From Glycomyces tenuis DSM 44171 (GTDB taxonomy: Bacteria > Actinomycetota > Actinomycetes > Mycobacteriales > Micromonosporaceae): 64,000 bases of DNA. The notes under the pieces were generated by a model that saw only the letters and a program-made list of their open reading frames with translations, ran no database searches and had not been told where the DNA came from. Where the stretch lies: NCBI RefSeq assembly GCF_000427885.1, contig NZ_ATYW01000015.1, positions 1 to 64,000 of the forward strand, written 5' to 3'. The position numbers and the translations under genes are program-made. Of the stretch, positions 1-8,964 are shown one piece after another; the stretch's first letter is position 1; the number at the start of each line of letters is the position of its first letter.

Positions 1-2720
1 TCTTCCTGGCGGCCGAAGACGCCGGCGACGTGCGGGAGCTCCTCGATGCCGCGCAGCGTGCCGCCGCCGAAGTCGAGGCAGTAGAACTGCACCTCGCGCG
101 GGGTGTGCGTCAGCGCCAGCGAGCCGATCATGGTCCGCAGCATCGTCGACTTGCCCGACTGGGCCCCGCCGGCGATGGCGACGGTGCCCTGCGCGCCGGA
201 GAGGTCGACGATGAACGGGCTGCGCTTCTGCTCGAACGGCCGGTCCTCGTCGCCGATGACGGCGTGGAGCTTCCCGTTGAGCGCGAAGCCCTGCGGGGTC
301 AGGCCCCGGACCGGGTCGATCTCCAGCGGCGGCAGCAGCTGGTCGAGCGTGGGCGGATCGGCCAGCGGCGGCAGCCACACCTGGTGGGCCGGGCGGCCCA
401 TCCCCAGGCAGTTGTTGACCATGACCTCGAGTTCGGAGAGCTTCTCGTTCTCGTCCTCCTCGACCTCGGCCACGACCTCCTCGGGCTCCTCCTCGGGCTC
501 CGGTTCGGGCGGCAGCTCGACGCGGCCGGGCAGGAACCGCTGCACCTTGTGCTGCACGGCGGCGATGCGCTCGGCGCGCGAGGCGATCTTCTTCGGCGGC
601 TTGTAGGTCCCGCCGACGTAGGCGGCGCGGAAGCGCACCAGGTCCTCGGTGCCGACCTGGAGGTAGCCGTGGCCCGGCTGCTGCGGCAGCTCATAGGCCG
701 CGCCGGAGCCGATGACGGTGCGCGACTCCTGCGCCGAGAAGGTCCGCAGCGCCACCCGGTAGGACAGGAAGGTGTCCAGGCCCTTGAGCTTGCCCTCCTC
801 CAGGCGCTGCGAGGCCAGCAGCATGTGCACGCCGATCGAGCGGCCGATGCGGCCGATCTGGAGGAACAGGTTGATGAACTCGGGCTTGGCGACGAGCATC
901 TCGGAGAACTCGTCGGCGATGATCAGCAGCGTCGGCATCGGATCGAGCGGCTGCCCCGCGGCGCGGGCCTTCTCGTACTCCCACCGGTTGGTGAAGTTGC
1001 CGGCGCGGCGCAGCTCCTCCTGGCGCCGCACCAGCTCGCCTTCGAGGGCGTCCTGCATGCGGTCGACCAGCTCGATCTCGTCGGCCAGGTTCGTGATGAC
1101 CGCCGAGACGTGCGGCAGCTCGTCCAGGGCCGCGAACGTGGCGCCGCCCTTGAAGTCGACGAGGATGAAGTTGAGCTCCTCGGAGGAGTGCGTGGCGATC
1201 AGGGAGCCGACGATGGTGCGCAGCACCTCCGACTTGCCGGAGCCGGTGGCGCCGATGAGCAGGCCGTGCGGGCCCATGCCGCCGACGGCGGCCTCCTTGA
1301 AGTCGATGTCGACGATCGCGCCGTCCGGGCCGGGCCCGATCGGGACCTTCAGGTAGTCCTTGATCGGCTTCTCGCGCCAGTGGACGGCCGGGTCGAGCGC
1401 GGCGGCGTCGTTGAAGCCCAGCATCTCCGGCAGGCTCGACGGGTTCGCCATCGGCGAGGCCTCTTCGTCGCCGGACTCGGTGGAGCCGCCCGCGCCCTTG
1501 AGCGTCAGGCGCCACGGGGACAGGCTCCGGGCGATGCCCTCGGCCTGGTTGTACGAGAGCCGGTCGGGCCTGCCGAGGACGCGCCGGCGCCCGGCCTGGT
1601 CGGTGCGGATCTCCTCGACGGCGACGTCGAACAGCTTGGTGTCCGGTCCGGGCTTGCGCGGCAGGTAGCCGGAGAAGTCGAAGACGGTGACCCCGGCCAT
1701 GCCGCCGGCGGCGACGATCCCGGTCGGGTCGACCTCGCCGCCGTCGAGGATGATCACCAGGTGCCGCTCGCCCTCGCCGGAGGTGGCCCCCGGCGACCAT
1801 CCGGCGCGGCTGGCCATCTGGTCGCGCAGGGCGGTCTCGAGCTGGCCGGTGGAGTTGTAGAACATGCGCACCGGTCCGGCGCCGTCCTCCTCGCTGGGGT
1901 GCTGGAGGTGCGGCAGCCACTTCATCCAGTGCCACTCGGGCATGCGCTCGTTGTCGGCGACGACGGCGATCAGGACGTCGTCGGGCGAGTGCAGGACCGC
2001 CAGCTGGCAGAGCTGGGCGCGCAGGTTGTCCATCACCAGGGCCCGGTCGCCGCGCAGGACCATGCGCCCGGCCTCGGTGTACTTCATCGAACGCGGGATG
2101 TCGATGACGTTGGAGTGCGCCGCCACGAAGCGCCTGAGCGCCATCGACGTCATCGGCTCGAGGTCCTCGACCGGCTTCGTCTCGGGAGGCACCAGCTTCA
2201 TCGTCATGCGCTGCTTGCCGACGCCGACTCTGACCTCGAGCGAGTCGTCGTCCTTGGGGCGCCGCTCCCACATCCGGCGCGAGCCGACCAGCGACCACAG
2301 CGCGCGGGGGTCGGGGTGGCGCCAGCGCGCCGCCCGCCACTGCCGCTCGGCGCCCTTCCTGGCGCGGCGGCGGACCTGGTTGAGGTAGCGCATGTAGTCG
2401 CGGCGGTCGGCGTTGAACTCGGCCTTCTTCTGGCCGCGGTTCGAGGTGATGTTGGTGGCCATCATGCCGATCATCGAGATGCCCATCATGGCGCCCATGG
2501 CCATCATGAGCGGGTCGACCCCGCCGCCGGCGCCGCCGCGGCGCATCATCATCAGCGTCATGGCGCCCGCGCCGCACAGCATCGGCAGGATCATGAGGTA
2601 CTGGCTGATCGACTTCGGCTGCGGGTCGGGCATGTCCGGCGGGGATTCGAGCAGGATGTCGCCGCGCGGGGCCTGCGGACCGCGTTTACGCGGCGGCCTG
2701 CGGAAGAGTTTGGTCGTCAC
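1..2720 (-). CDS. eccC: EccC, type VII (ESX) secretion ATPase, 3' end beyond window
   Basis: This is the membrane-anchored FtsK/SpoIIIE-type motor that recognises and drives ESX substrates through the type VII secretion machine. About 906 residues are visible; the C-terminus lies left of the window (fused EccC proteins are usually about 1300 aa). Two membrane segments rich in Met and Gly lie near residues 40-92. The first FtsK domain has Walker A GATGSGKS (Lys about 496) and Walker B LLIIADEF (Asp about 603); a second Walker A, GGAQSGKST, is near Lys 857. The start is GTG at 2720, preceded by AAGGA at 6-7 nt spacing. It is divergent from eccD and eccB, which fits an ESX locus. A long antisense frame over the same DNA is a shadow. 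The EccC assignment is firm. Confidence 0.96.
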   Translation of the reverse strand, partial: MTTKLFRRPPRKRGPQAPRGDILLESPPDMPDPQPKSISQYLMILPMLCGAGAMTLMMMRRGGAGGGVDPLMMAMGAMMGISMIGMMATNITSNRGQKKAEFNADRRDYMRYLNQVRRRARKGAERQWRAARWRHPDPRALWSLVGSRRMWERRPKDDDSLEVRVGVGKQRMTMKLVPPETKPVEDLEPMTSMALRRFVAAHSNVIDIPRSMKYTEAGRMVLRGDRALVMDNLRAQLCQLAVLHSPDDVLIAVVADNERMPEWHWMKWLPHLQHPSEEDGAGPVRMFYNSTGQLETALRDQMASRAGWSPGATSGEGERHLVIILDGGEVDPTGIVAAGGMAGVTVFDFSGYLPRKPGPDTKLFDVAVEEIRTDQAGRRRVLGRPDRLSYNQAEGIARSLSPWRLTLKGAGGSTESGDEEASPMANPSSLPEMLGFNDAAALDPAVHWREKPIKDYLKVPIGPGPDGAIVDIDFKEAAVGGMGPHGLLIGATGSGKSEVLRTIVGSLIATHSSEELNFILVDFKGGATFAALDELPHVSAVITNLADEIELVDRMQDALEGELVRRQEELRRAGNFTNRWEYEKARAAGQPLDPMPTLLIIADEFSEMLVAKPEFINLFLQIGRIGRSIGVHMLLASQRLEEGKLKGLDTFLSYRVALRTFSAQESRTVIGSGAAYELPQQPGHGYLQVGTEDLVRFRAAYVGGTYKPPKKIASRAERIAAVQHKVQRFLPGRVELPPEPEPEEEPEEVVAEVEEDENEKLSELEVMVNNCLGMGRPAHQVWLPPLADPPTLDQLLPPLEIDPVRGLTPQGFALNGKLHAVIGDEDRPFEQKRSPFIVDLSGAQGTVAIAGGAQSGKSTMLRTMIGSLALTHTPREVQFYCLDFGGGTLRGIEELPHVAGVFGRQE

Positions 2721-2801
2721 AATGGGTCCTTGTACTCAATCACCGGGGGAGGCGCCTGCCACAGCTCGACTCGCTCGCGTCTCGCGAACTTCGGCGAGGC
2801 C

Positions 2802-2884
2802 GCTTGCGGGCCGTGACGCAACACTCACGGCGGAGCTTGCGAGCTGTAATCCGGCGCTCACAGCGAAGCTTGCGAGCGGTAATT
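2802..2884. repeat. 33-bp imperfect tandem repeat upstream of eccC
   Basis: Three copies begin at 2802, 2835 and 2868, each starting GCTTGCGRGC. The second and third share GCTTGCGAGC-GTAAT; the third fades after about 16 bases. The array lies in the eccC leader beside an AT-rich patch (2880-2912, TATAAAAGATATAAG) that could hold divergent promoters. Because 33 is a multiple of 3, short minus-strand frames across it show an 11-residue repeat, but nothing else marks them as genes. The function is unknown; a binding array or a slippage product are both possible. Confidence 0.7.
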
Positions 2885-3038
2885 TTGGTCTTGCCGTATA
2901 AAAGATATAAGTGCGCTCTGTCGAGTATCGCACTGTCAGGGTAGAACCGCATCGCCACCGGGCGCCCGTGCTCGGTTGCGCGGAGGATTTATCCTGGACG
3001 AGTCCCCCCAGTTTCGACCCGACCCGGAGGTTCGCGCG

Positions 3039-4454
3039 GTGAGCACCAAGTCGGCCACCCTGAGCAGGGTGACGATCGTCAGCCCTCGCACGAGGATCGA
3101 CCTCGCGTTGCCCTCAGACGTCCCACTGTCCGACCTCCTGCCGACCATCCTGCACCAGGCCGGGGAGTACTACATCGACGAGGCCGGCGACAACGGCGGC
3201 TGGATCCTGTCCAGGCTCGGCGAGGAGCCGCTCGACACGGGCCACTCGTGCTCGCAGCTGTCGATCACCGACGGCGAGATGCTGTACCTGAACCCGGCCG
3301 ACGCGGCCAAGCCCGAGATCGTCTTCGACGACGTCATCGACGCCGTCGCCACCGCCACCGAGCAGCGCGGCAACCGCTGGGACCACCTGGCGACGAAGCG
3401 CTTCGCCACCGGCGTCGGCACCGCGGCCCTGGCCGCGGGCGCCATCGCGGTGCTGTTCACCGGCCCGCCGCAGCTGCCGGGCGCGGTCGTCGCGCTGGGC
3501 GTGGCGTTCGTCCTCGTCGGCGCCTCGCTGCTGCTGTCACGCGCGGTCGGCGATTCGCGCGCGGCCACCTACTTCGGCGTCACCGCCGTGTTCTACGGCG
3601 GGGTCGGCGGCCTGCTCCTGGCCGCCGGAGACACGAGGATCTCCGACCTGGCCGCGCCGCACGTCATGATCGCCGCCGCGGCGATCCTGCTGTTCAGCGT
3701 GCTCAGCATGGTCGCCGTCGGCGACATGGCCTCGGCTCCGGTGTTCATCACCTCGATCCTCGGCGCGGTCGTGCTGGCCGTGGCCGTGGGCTTCATGATC
3801 CTCGTCGACCACCCCAACTACCCGGCCACCGCGGCGACCGGCGCGGCGATCGCCGCGCCGCTGGCCCTGGCGATCCTGCCCTCGGCGCCGCGCCTGTCGC
3901 TGACCATGGCGATGGTGCCCACCCCGCAGCTGCCGGCCACCACCGAGGAGCTCAAGGAGGGCGACGCCGAGTCCGTCGACGGCAAGCGGATCCTCAAGCT
4001 CTCCGAGCACGCCGGGAACTACCTCGAGGCGCTGTACGCCTTCGCGGCCGTGGTCGGCGTGGTCTCGACGATCGCGCTGGCGTTCTCCGGCACCACGCCC
4101 GGCGTCATCCTGGCCACGGTCATCGCCCTGGTCCTGCTCAGCCGCTCGCGCACCATCGAGGACCGCCCGGCCCGCATCGTCATGCTCGCCGCGGGCATGG
4201 GCGGCCTGGCCGCGGTGCTCACCGCGATCTTCATCGACGGCGGCACCTTCGTGCGCCTGGTCGCGATCCTGGGCGCGCTGACGCTGCTGACCCTGATCGC
4301 GATGGTCTACGGCCTGGCCGTGGCGGGCAAGAAGATCGCCCCGACGTGGGGCCGCATGCTCGACATCTGCGAGGCGCTCCTGATCGTGTCGATCCTGCCG
4401 CTGGCCGGCTGGATCTGCCACCTGTACTCCTTCGCGCTGACCCTGCGCGGCTGA
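3039..4454 (+). CDS. eccD: EccD, type VII secretion integral membrane protein
   Basis: EccD is the multi-spanning membrane component of the ESX translocation pore. The 471-aa protein has an N-terminal ubiquitin-like (YukD) domain of about 90 residues (VTIVSPRTRIDLALPSDVPL onward). It is followed by roughly eleven hydrophobic segments to the C-terminus, which is the family architecture. I chose GTG 3039 because GGAGG lies 8 nt upstream (3026-3030) and the ubiquitin-like fold begins right after it; an upstream TTG in the same frame has no such site. The gene is divergent from eccC and is followed 39 nt later by eccB, probably in one transcript. Confidence 0.95.
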   Translation: MSTKSATLSRVTIVSPRTRIDLALPSDVPLSDLLPTILHQAGEYYIDEAGDNGGWILSRLGEEPLDTGHSCSQLSITDGEMLYLNPADAAKPEIVFDDVIDAVATATEQRGNRWDHLATKRFATGVGTAALAAGAIAVLFTGPPQLPGAVVALGVAFVLVGASLLLSRAVGDSRAATYFGVTAVFYGGVGGLLLAAGDTRISDLAAPHVMIAAAAILLFSVLSMVAVGDMASAPVFITSILGAVVLAVAVGFMILVDHPNYPATAATGAAIAAPLALAILPSAPRLSLTMAMVPTPQLPATTEELKEGDAESVDGKRILKLSEHAGNYLEALYAFAAVVGVVSTIALAFSGTTPGVILATVIALVLLSRSRTIEDRPARIVMLAAGMGGLAAVLTAIFIDGGTFVRLVAILGALTLLTLIAMVYGLAVAGKKIAPTWGRMLDICEALLIVSILPLAGWICHLYSFALTLRG

Positions 4455-4493
4455 CCCCCGCCCCCGAGCCGATCCCGAGAGAGGCCGAATCCG

Positions 4494-6062
4494 ATGCCGC
4501 AGATGCGTTCCCGCCGCGAACAGGTGGACGCCCACCGCTTCATCACCTCGCGGATGAACCAGGCTCTGGTCCTGGCGAACCCCGACTCGGTCGAGCGTCC
4601 GCTGCGGCGCATCGGCGTCTCGATCTTCGTCTCGGTGATGATCATGGTGCTCATCTTCGCCGGTTTCGCGATCGCCGCGCTGCTCAACAAGGGCAACGAG
4701 GACCCCGTCATCGGATCGATCATCACCGTCAAGGGCACGCAGGCGATCTACGTCTACACCTACGCGCCGGGCGACGAGGAGGCCGGCGAGCCGGCGAAGC
4801 TGTGGCCGGTCGCCAACTACACTTCGGCGCTGCTGCTGCTCCAGCCCTACGACGGCGAGCCGCCGGTCCAGGACCTCAAGCCCGAGTCGCTGGAGGGCGT
4901 CCCGCGCGGCTTCCCCATCGGCATCACGGGCGCGCCCGCGGAGCCGCCGCCGCCCGACAGCCTCCTGCAGAGCGAGAACTGGAACGCCTGCACGATGCCC
5001 GCCGAAGAGGGCAGCAAGGACAGCCACATGCTGACGCAGCTCGTGGTGGAGGACCTGCCCGCGCCCGAGTGGCTCGGCCAAGACCAGTGGCTGCTGGCCA
5101 GGACCGCCGTCGCCGACCCCGCCGAGCAGGACCTCTACCTGCTGTGGAACGACCGGAAGTACGAGATTCAGGACGAGCGGGTGCTGAACGTGCTGGACCT
5201 CCAGCGGGCCGAGTCGATCCCGCTCAACGAGGACATGCTGAAGACGATCCCCTCGGGCGCGGCGCTGGCGGCCGAGCCCGGCGAGGGCTTCGGCACCGAC
5301 TCCGGCGTCTCCACCGACGAGCACGGCGTCCTCCAGTACGGCCAGACCGTCGAGGCCGGCGAGGAGCTGTTCGTGCTGATGCAGGACGGGGCGAACGGCG
5401 ACGAGTTCGCCGAGATCACCGAGACCGAGCGGCGGCTGCTCCAGGACGAGACCGGCCTGGACACGCTCACCATCCCGGCCCAGGTGAAGAACGACACCGG
5501 CGCGCAGGCCGCGTACGGCTCCGACGACTTCCCGCAGGATGTCGAGGAGCTGTGGACGGTGGACCCGGCCCGCTTCGCCGTGTGCGCGGTCTTCGACCCG
5601 GACCTGAGCAAGGACGAGGCCAAGATCTCGATCGCCATGTACGAGACGGCGCCCAAGACGATGACGGACGCCGCCGAGTCGATGGACATCAACTCCGAGG
5701 GCGACATCGTCTCCAACGTGCCGGGCCAGACCGCCCAGCCCGTGCTGCCGCCGGGCACCGCCGCGCTGGTGTCGGCGCAGTCGAGTCCGGGGCAGACCAT
5801 CCAGGGCATCACGTACCTGGTCGACAGCCTCGGCTACCGCTACGGCCTGGTCGACGTCGGCGAGACCGGCTCCACCAAGAAGCTGCTCGGCTACGGGGAC
5901 GTCGAATCGGTCGGCGTGCCCGAGTCGATGCTGTCGCTCATCCCCAAGGGGCCGAGCCTGGACCCGACCGTGGCCAAGAAGCAGCAGGCGCCCGACAGCG
6001 ACGAGATCCCCACGTTCGACACCGGCGAGGACGAGGAGTCGGCGGCGGCCGAGGGCGAGTAG
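4494..6062 (+). CDS. eccB: EccB, type VII secretion membrane-anchored periplasmic component
   Basis: EccB anchors in the membrane by one helix and projects a large extracytoplasmic domain, completing the conserved EccB-C-D core of ESX systems. The 522-aa product starts with the family N-terminus MPQMRSRREQVDAHRFITSR. It has one transmembrane helix (about 41-64) and then a long extracellular region with two cysteines, C166 and C364, in positions expected for the EccB disulfide. The tail after about residue 490 is acidic and low in complexity. It follows eccD directly, and a PGYGQQ-repeat membrane protein follows it. No mycosin protease or WXG100 genes are visible here; they may lie left of the window. 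Confidence 0.95.
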   Translation: MPQMRSRREQVDAHRFITSRMNQALVLANPDSVERPLRRIGVSIFVSVMIMVLIFAGFAIAALLNKGNEDPVIGSIITVKGTQAIYVYTYAPGDEEAGEPAKLWPVANYTSALLLLQPYDGEPPVQDLKPESLEGVPRGFPIGITGAPAEPPPPDSLLQSENWNACTMPAEEGSKDSHMLTQLVVEDLPAPEWLGQDQWLLARTAVADPAEQDLYLLWNDRKYEIQDERVLNVLDLQRAESIPLNEDMLKTIPSGAALAAEPGEGFGTDSGVSTDEHGVLQYGQTVEAGEELFVLMQDGANGDEFAEITETERRLLQDETGLDTLTIPAQVKNDTGAQAAYGSDDFPQDVEELWTVDPARFAVCAVFDPDLSKDEAKISIAMYETAPKTMTDAAESMDINSEGDIVSNVPGQTAQPVLPPGTAALVSAQSSPGQTIQGITYLVDSLGYRYGLVDVGETGSTKKLLGYGDVESVGVPESMLSLIPKGPSLDPTVAKKQQAPDSDEIPTFDTGEDEESAAAEGE

Positions 6063-6143
6063 CACGGGTCCCGCAGGGTCCCTTGCCGCTTGCACGTACG
6101 TGTTAACCTGGCGCGACAGAATCCTGAGACCTGAGGAAGCATC

Positions 6144-6911
6144 ATGGCCTACCCGCCGCAACAACCGGGTTTCGACCCGAACCAGCAACCGCCTCAAGGA
6201 GGCCAACCGGGCGGCTACTCCCCGCAGCAGCAGCCCGGATACGGCCAGCAGCCCCAGCAGCCCGGTTACGGGCAGCAGCCGGGCTACGGCCAGCAGCCCC
6301 AGCAGCCGGGCTACGGCCAGCAGCCGCCCGGGTACGGTGCTCAGCAGCCCGGTTACGGGCAGCAGGGCGGCCTGCCGCCCGCGCCGCAGAAGTCGAAGAC
6401 CGGCCTCATCGTCGGCATCGTGGGCGGCGTCGTGGTCCTGGGCGCCGTGATCGGCCTGCTGGTCTGGCAGATGGGCGGCGGCGGGGCCGGCGACGAGCCG
6501 TCGGCCGGCGACTCCCCCACCGAGGTGGTGGAGAAGTACATGGAGACCTCGATGGCCGCGGTCGAGTCCGGCGACATCTTCACCGACCCCGATGCGGTCG
6601 TCGACGACATGCTCCCGTACTTCTGCTCCGGCTCGCAGGAGTCGATCGAGTCGGCGCTGGCGGAGGTCGGCGGCGGCGGCGAGCTCACCGAGGAGCAGTC
6701 CTCGGCCCTCGACGGCATGGAGGTGAACGTGGAGTACACCGTCAGCAACGAGGCCATCGACGGCGACACCGCGACCGTCGACGTGGAGACCACCGGCGAG
6801 ATCACCATGGGCGAGCTGGGCAGCCAGCCGGTCGACGAGACCCAGACCATCGACCTGGTCAAAGAGGACGACAAGTGGCTGATCTGCGACCCTGACGCCA
6901 ACTTCCTGTAG
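6144..6911 (+). CDS. PGYGQQ-repeat single-pass membrane protein, extracellular C-terminal domain
   Basis: A 255-aa protein with three parts. Residues 1-80 are a Pro/Gly/Gln/Tyr-rich tail with repeated PGYGQQ units. One transmembrane helix lies at about 87-109 (TGLIVGIVGGVVVLGAVIG). An acidic outside domain of about 140 residues resembles DUF4878/NTF2-like lumazine-type domains common in actinomycete ESX neighbourhoods. Two cysteines (FCSGS and LICDP) could form a disulfide. The start is ATG 6144 with GAGGAAG just upstream. A perfect palindrome CACGTACGTG (6093-6102) and TTGCCG/TAACCT boxes precede it, so it may have its own promoter. The function is not known; association with the upstream ESX genes is inference from position. 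Confidence 0.85.
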   Translation: MAYPPQQPGFDPNQQPPQGGQPGGYSPQQQPGYGQQPQQPGYGQQPGYGQQPQQPGYGQQPPGYGAQQPGYGQQGGLPPAPQKSKTGLIVGIVGGVVVLGAVIGLLVWQMGGGGAGDEPSAGDSPTEVVEKYMETSMAAVESGDIFTDPDAVVDDMLPYFCSGSQESIESALAEVGGGGELTEEQSSALDGMEVNVEYTVSNEAIDGDTATVDVETTGEITMGELGSQPVDETQTIDLVKEDDKWLICDPDANFL

Positions 6912-6926
6912 TACTTGAGACGACCA

Positions 6927-6954
6927 GGGCCCCGCCGCGTTCGCGGCGGGGCCC
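6927..6954. terminator. Bidirectional hairpin between convergent genes
   Basis: A perfect 13-bp stem (GGGCCCCGCCGCG and its complement) closes a 2-nt loop. It sits between the stop of the PGYGQQ protein and the stop of the convergent SGNH hydrolase. There is no strong T tract, as is usual in high-GC actinomycetes. Confidence 0.85.
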
Positions 6955-6967
6955 TTCGTCGTGTCGC

Positions 6968-7768
6968 TCAGAGGGCGGCGGACAGCTCGGCGAAGTAGCC
7001 GTCCCTCTGGCCGTCGACGTTGGGGTGGTAGGACTCGGCGATCGGCCAGGAGATCCCGTTGAGCCACTCGACGTCGTCGCAGATCGCGTGGCCGTCGAAG
7101 GCGTCGCGCATGTCGATGTGGCGCAGGCCGTGCGCCTCGGCCGCCGCTCCGACGGTCTCGGCGAGCAGGTCGGCCGCGTCGTTGAGCCGCGCCTGCTCCT
7201 CGGGGCTGATGCGGGTGATGACGTTGCACTCCTCGCCGTTGAACAGGCGCGGGTAGCCGAGGACGATGACCTCGGCGTTCGGCGCCGCGGACGCGACCGC
7301 CTCGTAGGCGGCGGCGAGGCGCCCCGGCAGGTCCTCTCGGATGTAGCGCTCGGCCTCGTCGATCTGCGCGTCGCAGGTCAGCGGGTACGGGTAGGCGCAC
7401 TGCTGGATGACCGAGGCCCAGCCGGTGTCGTTGCCGCCGACGGTGACGGTGACGAGGTCGGTGCTCGCGGAGAGGCCGCCGAGCTGGTCGTCGATGAGGT
7501 CGGTCGTCGTCGCGCCCGAGCAGGCGGCGAAGGTGAGGTCCGCGTCGAGCTCGGCGGCGAGGAGGCTCGGATAGGCGGACTCGCTCCGGCTGCAGCCGGA
7601 GCCGTCGTCGATGTAGTCGCGGGTGCCGACGCCGGAGGCGTAGGAGTCGCCGAGGGCGACGTACTCCGTGGTCTGCGCCCAGGCCGAGGCGGGAACGAGG
7701 ACGAGTGCGGCGAGCGTCGCGGCGATGGCTGTGCCCACCATTGTGGAGATTCGCCGGGGGTATGGCAT
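6968..7768 (-). CDS. Secreted SGNH/GDSL-family esterase or lipase
   Basis: A 266-aa exported hydrolase of the Streptomyces SGNH lipase type. The signal peptide spans about 1-31 (ending PASAWA). Block I is VALGDSYASG with nucleophile Ser42. Block III is TVGGNDTGW (oxyanion Asn). The catalytic His is in SYHPN near residue 248, preceded by Glu rather than the Asp seen in many relatives. Several paired cysteines suggest the disulfides typical of secreted members. The start is ATG 7768 with GGAG upstream. It is monocistronic and ends against a hairpin terminator. The substrate cannot be told; a lipid or acetyl-ester substrate is likely for the family. Confidence 0.92.
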   Translation of the reverse strand: MPYPRRISTMVGTAIAATLAALVLVPASAWAQTTEYVALGDSYASGVGTRDYIDDGSGCSRSESAYPSLLAAELDADLTFAACSGATTTDLIDDQLGGLSASTDLVTVTVGGNDTGWASVIQQCAYPYPLTCDAQIDEAERYIREDLPGRLAAAYEAVASAAPNAEVIVLGYPRLFNGEECNVITRISPEEQARLNDAADLLAETVGAAAEAHGLRHIDMRDAFDGHAICDDVEWLNGISWPIAESYHPNVDGQRDGYFAELSAAL

Positions 7769-7960
7769 TTTGGGCTCCGTCTCGAATTTTGTCCGGGGAC
7801 TGGGCCCTGTTTATATCAACTCCGTAACGAACGATCCAGAGACGGAATACGAAGAGTCGGAAAATTGACTGTGACCGTTCCGTTTGGGCGGCAAGGGGGT
7901 ACCCCGCCGGTCATGCGGGGTGGGGGCGAGCACGGGGATCGCCGCGCGGCGGCGGGCGGG

Positions 7961-8755
7961 CTAGACGCCCTCGGGCAGGTCGAGGCGGTCGAGCGGCTGC
8001 GGCACGTCGGGGGTCTCGGCGAGGAGGCGCTCGTCCTCCTCCTGCTTGGCCTCCGCGGGCTCGGCGAGCAGGCGCCGCACCTCATCCTGGAGGTGGGCGT
8101 CGAGCAGGTCGCAGAAGCCCTCGGCGTCGCCGTCGGTCAGCGCGCCCAGGAGGGCGACGTGCTCGCCGGCGAGGTCGCGGTGGACCTCGAAGTGCTCGTA
8201 CATGGAGAGGGTGCACAGCCGCGTCTCGATGAGCAGGGTGCCCGTCATGCGCGCCAGCCGCGGCGACCCGGCCGCGACGGCCAGGATCCGGTGGAAGTCG
8301 AGGTAGGCGTCGCCCAGTTCGCGGGCGTCGTCGTTCTTCAGGGCGCGCTGCATCCGCTTGACCTCGACGCCGAGCTCCTTGAGGATCGGCTTGCGCTCGG
8401 CGGGCGGCTGCGCCAGGAGGCGGCGGCCGAGCTCGGCCTCGATGCGGGAGCGCAGCCAGTGGATGTCGCGGACGTCCTCGGCGGTCATGGTGCGCACGGC
8501 CAGGCCGCGGCGCCTGGGGATGACGAGCAGGCCCTCGGCGGTCAGGCGCTGCATGGCCTCGCGCAGCGGGCCGCGGCTGACGCCGAGCTGGTAGGCGAGT
8601 TCGGCCTCCCCCAAGGGAGCCCCGGGAGGGAGCGCGCCGTCGAGGATCGCGTTGCGGATGGTGTCGGCGATGAGGTCCACCGTAGAGGTGCGCCGTACCG
8701 GCGCCAGGCGCCCAACCTGACGGGTGCTCGACAACCCGCTCATGCGATCCGACAC
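7961..8755 (-). CDS. GntR-family (FCD) transcriptional regulator, likely of the ehu operon
   Basis: A 264-aa regulator with an N-terminal winged helix (AELAYQLGVSRGPLREAMQR is the recognition region) and an all-helical FCD ligand-binding domain to the C-terminus. I chose GTG 8755 because AAGGAG lies about 10 nt upstream; the next ATG is too far from it. It is divergent from the ectoine/hydroxyectoine uptake operon, whose leader holds the palindrome TTGTCGACAA, similar in form to FCD-type operators. I infer that it controls ehuBCDA, possibly in response to an ectoine catabolite; this is inference from arrangement. The last 30 residues are a charged Glu/Pro-rich tail. Confidence 0.9.
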   Translation of the reverse strand: MSDRMSGLSSTRQVGRLAPVRRTSTVDLIADTIRNAILDGALPPGAPLGEAELAYQLGVSRGPLREAMQRLTAEGLLVIPRRRGLAVRTMTAEDVRDIHWLRSRIEAELGRRLLAQPPAERKPILKELGVEVKRMQRALKNDDARELGDAYLDFHRILAVAAGSPRLARMTGTLLIETRLCTLSMYEHFEVHRDLAGEHVALLGALTDGDAEGFCDLLDAHLQDEVRRLLAEPAEAKQEEDERLLAETPDVPQPLDRLDLPEGV

Positions 8756-8894
8756 AGCCGTCTCTCTCCTTCTGTCCGTACTGATCAGCATCTTAGCGCT
8801 ACTCGTAACGCACGCTCTGTCGAAAGGTTGGGTTGTAGCGCGCACCGGTTGCGTGGTTTTCCGGCGATTTCGTTACCGAACGTCGATCATCGGA

Positions 8895-8904
8895 TTGTCG
8901 ACAA
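8895..8904. promoter_or_regulatory. Candidate GntR/FCD operator in the ehu promoter region
   Basis: TTGTCGACAA is a perfect 10-bp palindrome between the divergent GntR gene and ehuB. FCD regulators commonly bind short palindromes of the TTGT-N2-ACAA type. A TACATT box (8907-8912) just downstream could be the -10 of the ehu transcript, which would place the operator in the spacer. Confidence 0.5.
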
Positions 8905-8964
8905 ACTTACATTAGAACGCTAAGGTCGGCAATGAACACGAGAAAGTTTCTGGAGGAGACCACC

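Noticed and set aside
30-2816. Very long plus-strand open frame over eccC
   Set aside because: It is the antisense shadow of eccC; no motifs, and the minus strand has two clear FtsK domains.
2736-2958. Short minus-strand frames encoding 11-residue repeats
   Set aside because: The repetition follows from the 33-bp DNA repeat; no ribosome site and no protein-like composition.
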